Source: Kineosporia aurantiaca JCM 3230 | GTDB lineage: Bacteria; Actinomycetota; Actinomycetes; Actinomycetales; Kineosporiaceae | Reading direction: 5' to 3' | DNA: 64,000 nt | NCBI GenBank assembly: GCA_000719025.1 | Contig: JODP01000021.1 | Coordinates: 62,001 to 126,000, forward strand | Part shown: positions 36,227-45,245 of the stretch, piece after piece | How positions within the stretch are numbered: position 1 is the stretch's first letter | How the letters are laid out: every line of letters begins with the position of its first letter | Translations under genes and position numbers: made by a program | The notes under the pieces: generated by a model | What the model saw: the letters and a program-made list of their open reading frames with translations, nothing else | Database searches by the model: none | What the model was told of the DNA's origin: nothing

Positions 36227-36621
36227 AGGTCGGGCCTGAATTCCTCGACCGGACCCTGCACCACCTGGTGGATGTGCAGCCCGGGGATGCCCGGCACGAC
36301 CTGGATCCCGTGGGCGTCCACCTCGGCCCTCACCTCGTCCCCGTTGACTGCGGTGACCCGCACGGTGATGCCCTTCTCGAGCACGCCGCGCCCGACTTCT
36401 TCGGCGTAGGCGTGCCCCCGGGCCTCCGCCGCCCCCAGGTCGTGGCTGGTCCGGGCCACCCGGGCCGCCTCCCGCGCCGCTGCGGAGGCCGCCTGGTTAC
36501 CGAGGAACAGCAACGCCGCCTGAACGGTGACGAAGATGACGAACAACAGCAGCGGCATGTAGAGCGCCAGTTCGATGGTGCTCGCGCCGCGTTCGCGACG
36601 GGTCAGCGCCCGGCGGGTCAG
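36223..36621 (-). CDS. TadE-like pseudopilin with non-canonical start
   Basis: About 132 residues. RRERGASTIELALYMPLLLF is a classical TadE N-terminus (Gly-Ala-Ser-x-x-Glu, then TM), followed by AAREAARVARTSHDLGAAEA and a short exported domain. The only start that gives a normal N-terminus is CTG at 36621, overlapping the pilin stop as CTGA. The nearest ATG in this frame, 36891, would require reading through the pilin gene out of frame. Either CTG initiation or coupled re-initiation is likely. A -1 slip on the C5 run before the pilin stop is a less attractive alternative. Confidence 0.7.
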   Translation of the reverse strand: MTRRALTRRERGASTIELALYMPLLLFVIFVTVQAALLFLGNQAASAAAREAARVARTSHDLGAAEARGHAYAEEVGRGVLEKGITVRVTAVNGDEVRAEVDAHGIQVVPGIPGLHIHQVVQGPVEEFRPDL

Positions 36622-36866
36622 GGGGTTCCGGTGTCGAGGTTGATGCTGTCCGCCTTGGTCTTGAGTTTCTGCAGCAGGATGGTGCCCACCGCGGCCGCGA
36701 TCCCGACCAGCAGGGCGGAGATCACCACCCACTCGACCACGGACGCACCGCGATCCCGGGCGCCGCGCACCACCCGTCCCCGGGCGGCGTCGATCCGCCG
36801 CCGGATCAGCATCTCTCCGAATCCCGCCGCCGAGGCGGGATCGAAGCGGAACGGTCCGCTCTTCAT
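36618..36866 (-). CDS. flp: Flp-type pilin
   Basis: An 82-residue precursor. A long basic leader (to about residue 39) ends RDRGASVVEWVVISALLVGI, where processing after Gly leaves ASVVE with the Glu at +5, the hallmark of Flp and type IVb pilins. One hydrophobic helix follows and a short tail, QKLKTKADSINLDTGTP. It is the likely major subunit of the Tad pilus. GAAGGAGA precedes ATG 36866, the strongest ribosome-binding site in the operon, as expected for an abundant subunit. It lies between tadC and the two tadE-like genes. Confidence 0.82.
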   Translation of the reverse strand: MKSGPFRFDPASAAGFGEMLIRRRIDAARGRVVRGARDRGASVVEWVVISALLVGIAAAVGTILLQKLKTKADSINLDTGTP

Positions 36867-36906
36867 CTGGTGTCTCCTTCACATCACTCATCGATGGTTC
36901 CGCGGC

Positions 36907-37833
36907 TCAGGTCCCGCTCAGGACCCGGACGATGGCCGGGTAGATCAGGAAGATCAGAAACCCCACCGCCAGCAGGAGCTGGGCGATGAGCATGGACTGG
37001 GAGCGAGCCTGGGCCCGCCCCTCGGCGTCGGCCATCTCGCGCCGCCGCATCGCGGCGGCCCGGGCGGCCAGGGACTCGCGGACCTTGGCGCCGTCGTCCG
37101 CGACCAGTTCCAGGGCGGCGCCGAGATCGCTCAGCTCACCCACCGCGGTCTCCTCCCCGAGCCGGCTCAGCGCGGACCACGGGGTGACCCCCTGCAGCCG
37201 GGCGATCGCCAGGGTGTCGCGCAGCCGGACCATGGCCCAGCCGTCGCTCACCGAGGAGGCCGAGTTCAGGGCCTCCGGAATGCCCCGCCCGCCGGACAGG
37301 TTCAGCGCCACCAGGTCGAGGAACGAGCCGACCACGTGCCGGAAGTCGCGGCGCCGCACACCCGCCCGCTGACCGGCCTGCAGGGTCGGCAGCAGGGCGC
37401 CGATCACCAGGCCGCTGATCCCGAGGAAGACCGGGGTGGTCACCGGCAGCCCGCCGAACAGCCCGATCAGGGCGCCCCCGAAGATGAACGGCACGACCGC
37501 CCCGAGCGCGGCGCCGAGCAGGCTGTAGGCCAGGTGGGTCTCGATCGGCCGGTCGATCAGGGAGAGGTCGGCCCGCAGCCCGGCCGGCAGCCGGATTCCG
37601 GAAAGCTCCAGCTGCCGCCGGATCTGGCGGCCGACGGAGGACGGCCGGCGCCCCCCGTTGCGGGCCATGACCTGCGCGTCGACGGTGGCCCCGATGGCCT
37701 TCTGGCGTTCCGCGTCCAGGGCGGCCAGGGTCGCCGGGGCCCCGGCGCCGCGCATCGCGGGCCGGGCGTAGGCGATGACCAGCAGCAGGACTCCGGATCC
37801 GGCCAGGGCCCCGGCCAGGATGATGGCGATCAT
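36907..37833 (-). CDS. tadC: Tad pilus inner-membrane platform protein TadC
   Basis: A 308-residue polytopic protein of the T2SS GspF/TadC family. TM segments flank the F domain, which contains FRHVVGSFLDLVALNLSGGR and LADDGAKVRESLAARAAAMR. It forms, with TadB, the membrane base on which the ATPase TadA drives pilin assembly. ATG 37833 overlaps the tadB stop (ATGA at 37833-37830), so the pair is translationally coupled. The gene ends 40 nt before the pilin gene. Confidence 0.9.
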   Translation of the reverse strand: MIAIILAGALAGSGVLLLVIAYARPAMRGAGAPATLAALDAERQKAIGATVDAQVMARNGGRRPSSVGRQIRRQLELSGIRLPAGLRADLSLIDRPIETHLAYSLLGAALGAVVPFIFGGALIGLFGGLPVTTPVFLGISGLVIGALLPTLQAGQRAGVRRRDFRHVVGSFLDLVALNLSGGRGIPEALNSASSVSDGWAMVRLRDTLAIARLQGVTPWSALSRLGEETAVGELSDLGAALELVADDGAKVRESLAARAAAMRRREMADAEGRAQARSQSMLIAQLLLAVGFLIFLIYPAIVRVLSGT

Positions 37834-38732
37834 CGGGGCGCCCCCTCAACCGCGTTGCTGCTGTGCATGAAGCGTTCCGGCAGGTCGTACGCGGCCAGCT
37901 GCTTCAGCCAGAAGAACCCGGCCGCGAAGAACGCCACGACCAGCGCGAGCACGACCTGACCGGCCGGATGCTGGTAGGGCTCGACGTAGCCCGGGTTGAA
38001 GGTGCGCAGACCGAGCACGAACAGCAGGGTCACCGCGACCACGATCTGCACGCTGCGCCGGGTCGCCGCGCGCCCGGCGGTCACCCGGCCCCGCATCTCC
38101 ACCTCGGCCCGCACCGAGTCGGCCAGCGAGGTCAGCACCTGTCGCAGACCCGGCCCCCGCAGCCGGGAGTTCAGCAGCAGGGCGGCCACCACCAGGTCGG
38201 CGCTGGCATCGTTCAGGTCGTCGGCCAGCCGGTGCAGCGCGGTCGGCAGCGGCACCCGCACCCGCAGCCGGTCGGCCAGCGCGACGATGTCCTCGGCGAT
38301 CGGGGCCGGTGCGGCCCGCGAGGTGGCGATGATCGCCTGCTCCAGCCCGACCGCCCCGGCGATGGTGTCCCGCAGCGACTCGGTCCACAGGGCCAGGGCC
38401 TCCAGCCGGTCGGCCTGCCGGCGCTCCTGCCGGGCCCCACCCATCAGCGCCGGCCAGGCCAGGATCATCGTGACCGCGGCGACCGCGGCCACCGGCCAGG
38501 CGGTGATCAGCAGGGTGAACAGGCCCGCCAGCACGGCGATCGGCAGCCGCGTGCCGAAACCCTTGAGCCGGCGCACGGTCCGGTCCGACAGCGAACGCGA
38601 GTCGGCCGCCCGGGGCTCGTGCGGGGTCAGCGCATAGCCGAGCAGGGCCAGGCCGCCGCCCACCACCGCACCGGCGGCCAGCAGGCCCGCCCCGGAGCCG
38701 GAGGTGGTCAGGTCCGCGATCACGTCGGCCAC
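37830..38732 (-). CDS. tadB: Tad pilus inner-membrane platform protein TadB
   Basis: A 300-residue membrane protein with N-terminal and C-terminal TM pairs around a T2SSF domain: LEALALWTESLRDTIAGAVG, RLADDLNDASADLVVAALLL and SVRAEVEMRGRVTAGRAATR. It is the partner of TadC in the pilus base. GTG 38732 with AAGGGGGG upstream is taken as the start. It overlaps the end of tadA by 13 nt. Confidence 0.9.
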   Translation of the reverse strand: MADVIADLTTSGSGAGLLAAGAVVGGGLALLGYALTPHEPRAADSRSLSDRTVRRLKGFGTRLPIAVLAGLFTLLITAWPVAAVAAVTMILAWPALMGGARQERRQADRLEALALWTESLRDTIAGAVGLEQAIIATSRAAPAPIAEDIVALADRLRVRVPLPTALHRLADDLNDASADLVVAALLLNSRLRGPGLRQVLTSLADSVRAEVEMRGRVTAGRAATRRSVQIVVAVTLLFVLGLRTFNPGYVEPYQHPAGQVVLALVVAFFAAGFFWLKQLAAYDLPERFMHSSNAVEGAPR

Positions 38733-40051
38733 CCCCCTTGGGTCGGCACGCTGCTCATCGCGCCCGGGTCGTAACCGGCCACGATCAGCTCGTTGATGCA
38801 GGCGATCGGGGCCGCGGCCACCGCCCGGCCGTCCGGGCCGGGCTCGAACACCTCGCTGGACAGCACCCGGCCGTCCACCCCGTTGACCTCGCGGACGCTG
38901 GTCACGATCCGCCGCAGCCGGCCGCCGTCGGCGTAGTCGTTGCGGCGCTCGACGAACACCACGAAGTCGATGGCCCCGGCGATCAGCATCATCGTCGCCT
39001 CGGTGGGCAGCCGCTCGGCCGACTGGATCGCGTAGGTGCAGATCCGGTTGAACACCTCGATCGCCGAGTTCGCGTGGATCGTCGAGAGCGAGCCGTCGTT
39101 GCCCTGGCTCATCGCGTTCAGCATGGTGACGATCTCGTCGCCGAGCACCTCACCGACGATCACCCGGCTCGGGTTCATCCGCAGCGAGCGGCGCACCAGG
39201 TCGGCCATCCCGATCGTGCCCTGGCCCTCGGAGTTCGGCAGGCGCTCCTCCAGCGGCACCACGTTCGGGTGCAGGTCCCGGAACTCGCCCAGCCCCAGCT
39301 CGAGGGACCGCTCCACGGTGATCAGCCGCTCGTAGGGCGGAATCTCGTGGGCCAGGGCCCGGAGCATCGTGGTCTTGCCGGCGTTGGTCGCGCCCGCGAT
39401 CATGATGTTCTTGCGGGCCAGCACCGCCGCCGCCAGGAACGAGGCCACGTCGGGCGTGAGCGACTCGTTCTCCACCAGCTCGTCGAGCGTGACCCGGGAG
39501 AGCCGGGAACGCCGGATCGAGATCGCCGGTCGCGGGCACACTCCCATCACGGCTGAGAGCCGGGAACCGTCCGGCAGCCGCAGGTCCAGCTGCGGGTTGG
39601 CGACGTCGAACGAGCGGCTGGCCAGCCCGGAGTACGCACCGAGCAACTGGACCAGTTCGATCAGTTCCTCGTCGGACTCGGCGACCGGTGGCATCGGAAC
39701 CTCGCGCCCGTCTGCGTAGCCGACGAAAACCTGGTCGCAGCCATTGATGTCGATGTTCTCCACCAGTGGGTCGTCGAGCAGCGGCTGCAACCGCCCGACC
39801 CCGAACAGTGCGGCGTGGATCCCCTCCGCGAGCTCGGTCTCCTCCTCCAGCTCGGGCGGCGTGCGCCCGAGGGAGAGCTCGGACCGAGCGTGCAGATCCA
39901 GCACTCGGCCGATCACCGCCCGGGCGTACTGCCTTTCGTCCTCCGAGCTCATCGGCGGGGCGCCGGTGAGGGCATCCTCGCGACGCTGCTGGGCGAGCAG
40001 GTTGGCGACCTCTTCCCGCAGCCGCCGGACGACGCTCTGGTCGATGGCCAT
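38720..40051 (-). CDS. tadA: Tad pilus secretion ATPase TadA/CpaF
   Basis: A 443-residue hexameric VirB11-like ATPase that powers Flp pilus assembly at the inner face of the membrane. The N-terminal domain carries DDPLVENIDINGCDQVFV. The RecA-like domain has Walker A GATNAGKTT (about residue 222), an Asp box region RSLRMNPSRVIVGEVLGDE and the His box GSLSTIHANS. Length agrees with CpaF. The ATG overlaps the stop of the tadZ-like gene as TGATG (40053-40049). Confidence 0.94.
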   Translation of the reverse strand: MAIDQSVVRRLREEVANLLAQQRREDALTGAPPMSSEDERQYARAVIGRVLDLHARSELSLGRTPPELEEETELAEGIHAALFGVGRLQPLLDDPLVENIDINGCDQVFVGYADGREVPMPPVAESDEELIELVQLLGAYSGLASRSFDVANPQLDLRLPDGSRLSAVMGVCPRPAISIRRSRLSRVTLDELVENESLTPDVASFLAAAVLARKNIMIAGATNAGKTTMLRALAHEIPPYERLITVERSLELGLGEFRDLHPNVVPLEERLPNSEGQGTIGMADLVRRSLRMNPSRVIVGEVLGDEIVTMLNAMSQGNDGSLSTIHANSAIEVFNRICTYAIQSAERLPTEATMMLIAGAIDFVVFVERRNDYADGGRLRRIVTSVREVNGVDGRVLSSEVFEPGPDGRAVAAAPIACINELIVAGYDPGAMSSVPTQGGWPT

Positions 40052-42408
40052 CAGCGTCCCCCTTCCGGAGTGTCCTCGTCCTGCTCGATCGGCTCGTAGG
40101 GGTCACGGACCGGGCGAAGGATCGCAGTGTCCACTTCGGTTTCCTCGGAACGGCTTTCCGGACGGACGTTTGCGGGGATGTTCACCTCGGCGCTGGTGAG
40201 GAAGTACGTGGGGACGCCGGTCCCGACGCCTTCGGGAGTGCCCCAGGGCTGGTCGTCGCTGGGGGAGTCGCTCACGGTGTTCTCTTCGGGGGCCTCCACC
40301 GGCGTGTCCGTGGAGAGGTTGGTGGGCACGCTGGGCAGGACTTCGGGACGACGGTCGGGCTCGGTCCCGGCCTCCCGCACGATGCTCTGCGGTCCGGTGT
40401 GCCCGGCCCAGGTGCCCGAGCCGTCGGTGCCGAGGCGGGCCCGGTCGCGGATGTCCCGGAGCAGGGCGGCCCGGTCGGCGGACATCGGGGATAGGTCGGC
40501 GACGGGTGGGCCGCCCAGCGGGTCCGGAGCCGGACTCGCGGAGGTCAGCGCGGTCGGAAGCGACGTGGGGACGACGGAGGGGTTGGAAGGAGGGACGTCC
40601 GGGGCGATCCACCCGGTGCCTTCGGACCGCAGGGCGGCCGCGGGCTCGGTGTGGTCGGTGAATCCCCTTGACTCGGTGAACTTCTGCGGTTCGCGCCGCG
40701 GCAGGGGCTCGAGGGGAGTGGGCACCTCTTCGGTGCTCACCGCGTCTTCCGGTCCGCGGTCGCCCAGGCCGAGCGGGTCGCTCAGGTCGATCCCGCGGGC
40801 CGGGGTGCGGACCTCGCTGTACAGATCGATCGGCCCCGAGGAATCGCGCCGGCTCTCCTGCCGCCGGTTCTCCTGCAGCCAGGTCCCGACCCCGTTGCCG
40901 TACGCCTCGGCCTCGTAACTGGTCTCGTTGCCTTCGGTCGGCATCACGTGGCGACGCGAGCGGCGACGCTCGGAGGTTTGCAGCGTGCCCGGATCACGTC
41001 CGAAAGCGGCTCGGCGGGAACGGTTGTGCCGCAGCTCGTCCGCATCGGTGTGGCTCTGCGGAGGAGTGGTCAGCCCGGCGAACCCACGGTGGACGGGCGG
41101 CGGGCCGGCCTCGATCGGCTGGGCCGGCTCGGACACCGCTTCGGCCGGGATCTCCTGGGCGATCGTGATCTGCGGGGTGAAGACGCCGGGGGCCACGGTC
41201 AGCGGGAGCAGGGTCGGGTCCTCCTCGACCGGCGGCGCGTCACCGAAGAACGAGTTGGAGCGGCGCCGCAGCGGAAGGGTCTGCTCCTCGACGGGAGGCA
41301 GCTCCACGACGTGCTTCTGGGCCGGTGAGGAGACCGGGGCCGGCTGCTCCACCCGGGGTTCGGCGGTCCGCTCGACCGGGATCGGGACCGGAACGGGGGT
41401 GGGCTCGACCGCCTTGCCGGCCGGCTCGGTGAACAGGCCGACGTGCGCGGCGTCGGTCTTCACCTCGGGCCGGGGCTCGCGGGTCGAGGGGGGTGGCGCC
41501 GGAGGGGCGACCGGGGCCGGCGGTGCGGACCGGACCGCAGCCGGGGCCGGGGTCTGGACCGGGGTCTGGACCGGGGCGGAGAGCTCGGGGATGGTGCCGG
41601 CCAGCAGGCTGACCGACGGCAGCAGCGAGCGGACCGAGCGGATCAGCGTGGAACGGGACAGCCGGCTGCGGTTCATCCCACGCAGCGCGTCGGCGCCCTT
41701 CTGGTCCTCGGCCATCGTGCCGAGCACCGGCACCCCGACCCCGGAGGAGTGCAGCAACTGCTCGGTGCGGCCGGCCACCGCCCGGTCCCGTTCCGGCGCC
41801 ACCAGCACCACACCGATCTGCGCACGCCCCGCAAACCGCCCTGGCACTGCACTGTTGAGGAAGCGCAGACGCTCCCGGAGATGGGCCAGTTCCTCGACCT
41901 CGGGCCGGGCCACGACGATGATCGCGTCCGCCTGGTGCAGCACCGGCATGGTCGGGGCGGCCGGGCCGACCCGGCCGCAGTCGGCGTAGATCGTGCGCCC
42001 GGCCTCGGACAGCGCGCGGGCCAGCGGGCTCCACAGCGGGCCCAGGCCGACCGCCTGCTCCGGGCCGTTGACCCCGAGCAGCAGGTCCAGCCCACCGCCG
42101 GTGACCTGCAGGTGGTCCTCCAGCCGGGTCGGGCCCTCGGGGGCCTGCACCCCGGTCAGCGGGTCGGCGCCGGACGGCGGCAGCCAGCGGTGACCGGGCA
42201 GGTCCCGGCGCAGGCCGGTGGCCAGGGAGAGCAGACCGAGCTCGGCGTCGAGCGGTGCACCGTCCGGGCGGCGGTAGCGCAGTCCCAGGTCACCGCCGTC
42301 CGGGTCGAGGTCGGCGGCGACGGCGTTCGGGGTCAGGGCGGCGAGGGCGACGGTGAGCGTGGTGACGCCCGGCGCGCCCTTGGCGGAGACGAGGACGACG
42401 AGGGCCAT
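40051..42408 (-). CDS. TadZ/CpaE-like protein with a very long disordered C-terminal half
   Basis: A 785-residue protein. Residues 1-260 form a MinD/ParA-like domain: SAKGAPGVTTLTVALAAL is a deviant Walker A in which the usual second Lys is Val, and IYADCGRVGPAAPTMPVL and ADAIIVVARPEVEEL follow as in CpaE/TadZ polar localisation factors. From about 265 to the end the sequence is Pro/Ser/Glu/Arg-rich, without repeats or domains, and predicted disordered. The missing Lys suggests weak or no ATP hydrolysis, so it may act as a scaffold placing the pilus machine. It lies between the cpaB-like gene and tadA with one-base overlaps at both ends. Confidence 0.8.
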   Translation of the reverse strand: MALVVLVSAKGAPGVTTLTVALAALTPNAVAADLDPDGGDLGLRYRRPDGAPLDAELGLLSLATGLRRDLPGHRWLPPSGADPLTGVQAPEGPTRLEDHLQVTGGGLDLLLGVNGPEQAVGLGPLWSPLARALSEAGRTIYADCGRVGPAAPTMPVLHQADAIIVVARPEVEELAHLRERLRFLNSAVPGRFAGRAQIGVVLVAPERDRAVAGRTEQLLHSSGVGVPVLGTMAEDQKGADALRGMNRSRLSRSTLIRSVRSLLPSVSLLAGTIPELSAPVQTPVQTPAPAAVRSAPPAPVAPPAPPPSTREPRPEVKTDAAHVGLFTEPAGKAVEPTPVPVPIPVERTAEPRVEQPAPVSSPAQKHVVELPPVEEQTLPLRRRSNSFFGDAPPVEEDPTLLPLTVAPGVFTPQITIAQEIPAEAVSEPAQPIEAGPPPVHRGFAGLTTPPQSHTDADELRHNRSRRAAFGRDPGTLQTSERRRSRRHVMPTEGNETSYEAEAYGNGVGTWLQENRRQESRRDSSGPIDLYSEVRTPARGIDLSDPLGLGDRGPEDAVSTEEVPTPLEPLPRREPQKFTESRGFTDHTEPAAALRSEGTGWIAPDVPPSNPSVVPTSLPTALTSASPAPDPLGGPPVADLSPMSADRAALLRDIRDRARLGTDGSGTWAGHTGPQSIVREAGTEPDRRPEVLPSVPTNLSTDTPVEAPEENTVSDSPSDDQPWGTPEGVGTGVPTYFLTSAEVNIPANVRPESRSEETEVDTAILRPVRDPYEPIEQDEDTPEGGR

Positions 42409-43136
42409 CAGTTGCCCTTCGTGGAGGCCCCGCGTTCCAGAAGCACGAGGCTGATCTGGTCGGCGGCGGCTGCGGCGGCGACCTGGACGGCCTCGTTGCG
42501 GTCGACGATGAGGGTGACGACGGTCGAGGCGTCGCTCCCGGAGCCGAAGACGCCGCTGTCCGAGCTCTTCACCGAGCTGACCGTGGCCCGCGCGGCGACC
42601 TCCTTGCCCTCGCCCTGGTCGGCCTGGACCACCTGCACCACGTCGCCGGGCTGCAGGCCGCCGGCCGGGTAGCGGCCGGTGCTCAGCGGCACCCCGACCG
42701 CGGCCTTGTCCGAGGCCAGCAGGCTGGCCCGGGCCAGCATGCCCGGGTCGATCAGCCGCCCGGGCGGGATCTCGGAGCTGGCGAACCGGCCGATCACCTG
42801 GCTGGCCTGGTCCGCCCCGATCACCGCGACGCCGTCCGAGGCCACCTTGGCCACGGCCAGGTTGTCCGCGGTGATCTGCTGGCCGACCACGATCGTGGAG
42901 CGGGCGACCAGGACGTCCTGCCGGTCGTCGAGCCGCAGCGCCAGGAGCCCGGCCACGGCCGCGCCGAGGACGATCAGCAGGACCGCCAGCACCGCCAGGC
43001 CGGGGCGCCGGGTGCCGGGCGGACGGGGCAGCCGCTCGGGGGCCGGACCGGCTCCGGATGGGCGCCCGCGAGTGGGGTCGGGGCGGCCGGAACCGGACTC
43101 CCGGGACCGGACGTCGATGCGTTCCTGCGCGCTCAC
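42408..43136 (-). CDS. CpaB/RcpC-like SAF-domain pilus assembly protein
   Basis: A 242-residue protein: a disordered basic N-terminus, one TM helix (GLAVLAVLLIVLGAAVAGLL), then an extracellular SAF domain (VLVARSTIVVGQQITADNLA) and a second small domain ending VAAAAAADQISLVLLERG. CpaB/RcpC proteins act outside the membrane near the secretin or pilus exit and may bind peptidoglycan. GTG 43136 is preceded by GAGGAGAGCTC, a good ribosome-binding site. It is the first gene of the minus-strand Tad operon; the promoter must lie in 43137-43422. Confidence 0.83.
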   Translation of the reverse strand: MSAQERIDVRSRESGSGRPDPTRGRPSGAGPAPERLPRPPGTRRPGLAVLAVLLIVLGAAVAGLLALRLDDRQDVLVARSTIVVGQQITADNLAVAKVASDGVAVIGADQASQVIGRFASSEIPPGRLIDPGMLARASLLASDKAAVGVPLSTGRYPAGGLQPGDVVQVVQADQGEGKEVAARATVSSVKSSDSGVFGSGSDASTVVTLIVDRNEAVQVAAAAAADQISLVLLERGASTKGN

Positions 43137-43422
43137 GAGCTCTCCTCGGCCACCCGGCCCGAATCGTTACCGGATGGTTTGTTCTTGATCTTCGGGTCTG
43201 TTCTCATTGGCGGTCCGACTACGCAGTCGAAAGGCTCCGCTGCTGATCGCGATCACCCGTGACGCCAACGATCTCGGTATTCGACGAAGCGTGACGATAA
43301 TGCCATCTTGAGGCACCTTATGCACTAATCGGGATGTCATGGTTAGGAAACGTTTGATGGACCGATTCGCGTCGACTGGGCGATAAGCCCTACTTACGGG
43401 TAGCGAAGGAGCTCGACCAGGC
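43137..43422. promoter_or_regulatory. Divergent promoter region between the Tad operon and the lipoprotein operon
   Basis: 286 bases without a coding frame, distinctly AT-richer than the surroundings (for example 43160-43215 and 43285-43370). It must contain the promoters of the leftward Tad operon and the rightward lipoprotein operon. I cannot name an operator or a convincing pair of hexamers. The sequence ends in GAAGGAG, the ribosome-binding site of the lipoprotein gene. Confidence 0.6.
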
Positions 43423-44181
43423 ATGAAGCGCCTTCCAGGCGTGGTATACGCGGCCGCTGCGGCGATCGCGGTGTGCGCCGTAACCCTGTCCGGGTGTGGT
43501 TCGGACAACCCCTACGAGCTGCCCCGATACCAGTCCGGGGTGGCCTCGGCGGGAACTGCCCCGAGCTCGCCCGGCAGCGTCGATCCCGCCTCCACCGACG
43601 CGGTCGATCCCGCCGCTGAGGCGACCAAAAAGCCCTCTGGGCCGACACCGTCCGATACTGAACCGATACCTACCGTTCCCCGACAGGCCTCCCCGGGATC
43701 GACCGCGGTGACCTACACCCCGGCCGACGAACAGGGGGAGGGGGCCTGGGTGGAGCGCGGAAAGGTGCGGGCCCGCACCGCACCGGGCAAGGCCGCGGTG
43801 GCCGCGGTGATCGCCTACATGGGGCAGCGCGTGCAGATCTCGAACACCTGGAAGGTGGACGAGGCGGCCCTCGCCGCGGTCGCCACCGGTCAGGCGCGGA
43901 CCAGTGCCCAGGAGCGGGCGGCCGAGCAGCAGGCGGCCGGGCGCCGATCGATCGGGCGGTTCGTCGTCAACGTCTCGTCGGTGAAGGTCCGGGGCAGCAG
44001 CGCCACCGTGACCGGCTGCGACTTCGACTCCACCGCCGAGGTGGATGCCAACGGCTACGTGCTCGTTCCCCCTCCCGGAGGATTACTGATCAGCATGGAA
44101 GTCCAGAACACACAAGGGGTCTGGAAAGTGACCTCGTGGCCGACGAAGAAGGCGCCGACCTGCACGGGGTGGAAGAAGTGA
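43423..44181 (+). CDS. Secreted lipoprotein of unknown function
   Basis: A 252-residue lipoprotein precursor. The signal MKRLPGVVYAAAAAIAVCAV ends in lipobox LSGC with Cys25 as the lipidated residue. A 75-residue Ser/Thr/Pro linker follows, then a globular domain (VVAAVIAYMGQRVQISNTWK to KVTSWPTKKAPTCTGWKK) that resembles small extracytoplasmic domains of actinobacterial hypothetical lipoproteins. GAAGGAG lies just upstream of ATG 43423. The stop overlaps the next start (GTGA), so both are translated together. Divergence from the Tad operon suggests a pilus-related envelope role, but this is only context. Confidence 0.8.
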   Translation: MKRLPGVVYAAAAAIAVCAVTLSGCGSDNPYELPRYQSGVASAGTAPSSPGSVDPASTDAVDPAAEATKKPSGPTPSDTEPIPTVPRQASPGSTAVTYTPADEQGEGAWVERGKVRARTAPGKAAVAAVIAYMGQRVQISNTWKVDEAALAAVATGQARTSAQERAAEQQAAGRRSIGRFVVNVSSVKVRGSSATVTGCDFDSTAEVDANGYVLVPPPGGLLISMEVQNTQGVWKVTSWPTKKAPTCTGWKK

Positions 44182-45239
44182 CGCGGCGTCGGCGTCGGCT
44201 GGGGGCCGCCGCGGTGGCGGCGATGACGGTGCCGCTGGCCGTGCTCGGCACCGGCGGCGGGGCGCGGGCCGACCAGGGGCCGGGAGAGGTCACTCCGGGC
44301 GGCTACACGGTGTCGGTCCAGATTCGCTTCAGCGGCGACGCCGCTCCCGGTGGGGGCGGTGGAGTCACGAAATCGATCGCGATGCACCCGTCCTGCTGGT
44401 GGGCGCCCGCCCCGGGCAACTACACCAGTGCCAAGGCCATGCTCGACTGGTACGACGGGGTCACCGGCGGGGTGGAAAGTCCGGGCATGCTGGCCCAGTA
44501 CGGCCCGCGCAGCGTCTGGGAGGACGCGGTGGCCCGTGAGGCGGCCGGTCAGAACATCTCCTGGTACAAGGCGTTCTGCTACAACCCGAACGACTACGTG
44601 GACTACGGGCTGGGTTCCGTCGACACCGGAGACGACAACCCGATCGCCGGCAACAACCCGACCTGGCAGACCTTCCTCTACCGGGCCTTCGGCGCCGGCG
44701 AGCCGATCCCGGCCCCGATGGTGACTCCGCAGGAGCTGGCCGAGGCGGCCCGGGACGAGTTGCAGATCCCGGACCCGGAGATCGACCGGAACCCGAAGGT
44801 GCACGACACCGACGACGCGACGCTGGTCGGCCTGCCGACGTACTTCTGGGTCACCAATCCGGAGGCGGTCGGCGGCGAGGACGGGGAGAAGCGGATCCGG
44901 GCCGACGTGATCGGGGCCGGCCAGGCGGTCTGGGCCGAGGTCACCGCGAAGATCCACGATGACGGTCTGGTGCTGAGCTGGCCCGGGGGGAGCAAGACCT
45001 GTGCCGCACCGCTGGCGCTCGAGGCGTACGGCGCGGACCTGAAAGAAGGCGAGGGTTGCACCGTCGAGTTCCAGCACGCCTCCACCGGCTACCCGGGCGG
45101 TTACCCGGTTCAGGCATCCACGGCCTGGGACGCGAACTGGCAGGGCTCCGGGGGCACGGCCGGGGACCTGCCCGGCCTGGCGACTCAGGTCACCGCGCTG
45201 ATCCCGGTGGCCGAGGTGCAGAACATCGTCTCTCCGTAA
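44178..45239 (+). CDS. Secreted protein of unknown function, possible Tat substrate
   Basis: A 353-residue exported protein. TRRRRRLGAAAVAAMTVPLA then VLGTGGGARA is a signal peptide with an Arg-rich n-region (Tat-compatible). The mature part is Trp/Tyr/Gly-rich (HPSCWWAPAPGNYTSAKAML, YKAFCYNPNDYVDYGLG) with three Cys residues able to pair. I do not recognise the family. GTG 44178 overlaps the lipoprotein stop; the longer frame from 44136 would prefix residues that belong to the other reading frame. It is convergent with the FHA gene, 6 nt away. Confidence 0.75.
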   Translation: MTRRRRRLGAAAVAAMTVPLAVLGTGGGARADQGPGEVTPGGYTVSVQIRFSGDAAPGGGGGVTKSIAMHPSCWWAPAPGNYTSAKAMLDWYDGVTGGVESPGMLAQYGPRSVWEDAVAREAAGQNISWYKAFCYNPNDYVDYGLGSVDTGDDNPIAGNNPTWQTFLYRAFGAGEPIPAPMVTPQELAEAARDELQIPDPEIDRNPKVHDTDDATLVGLPTYFWVTNPEAVGGEDGEKRIRADVIGAGQAVWAEVTAKIHDDGLVLSWPGGSKTCAAPLALEAYGADLKEGEGCTVEFQHASTGYPGGYPVQASTAWDANWQGSGGTAGDLPGLATQVTALIPVAEVQNIVSP

Positions 45240-45245
45240 GGCTTT

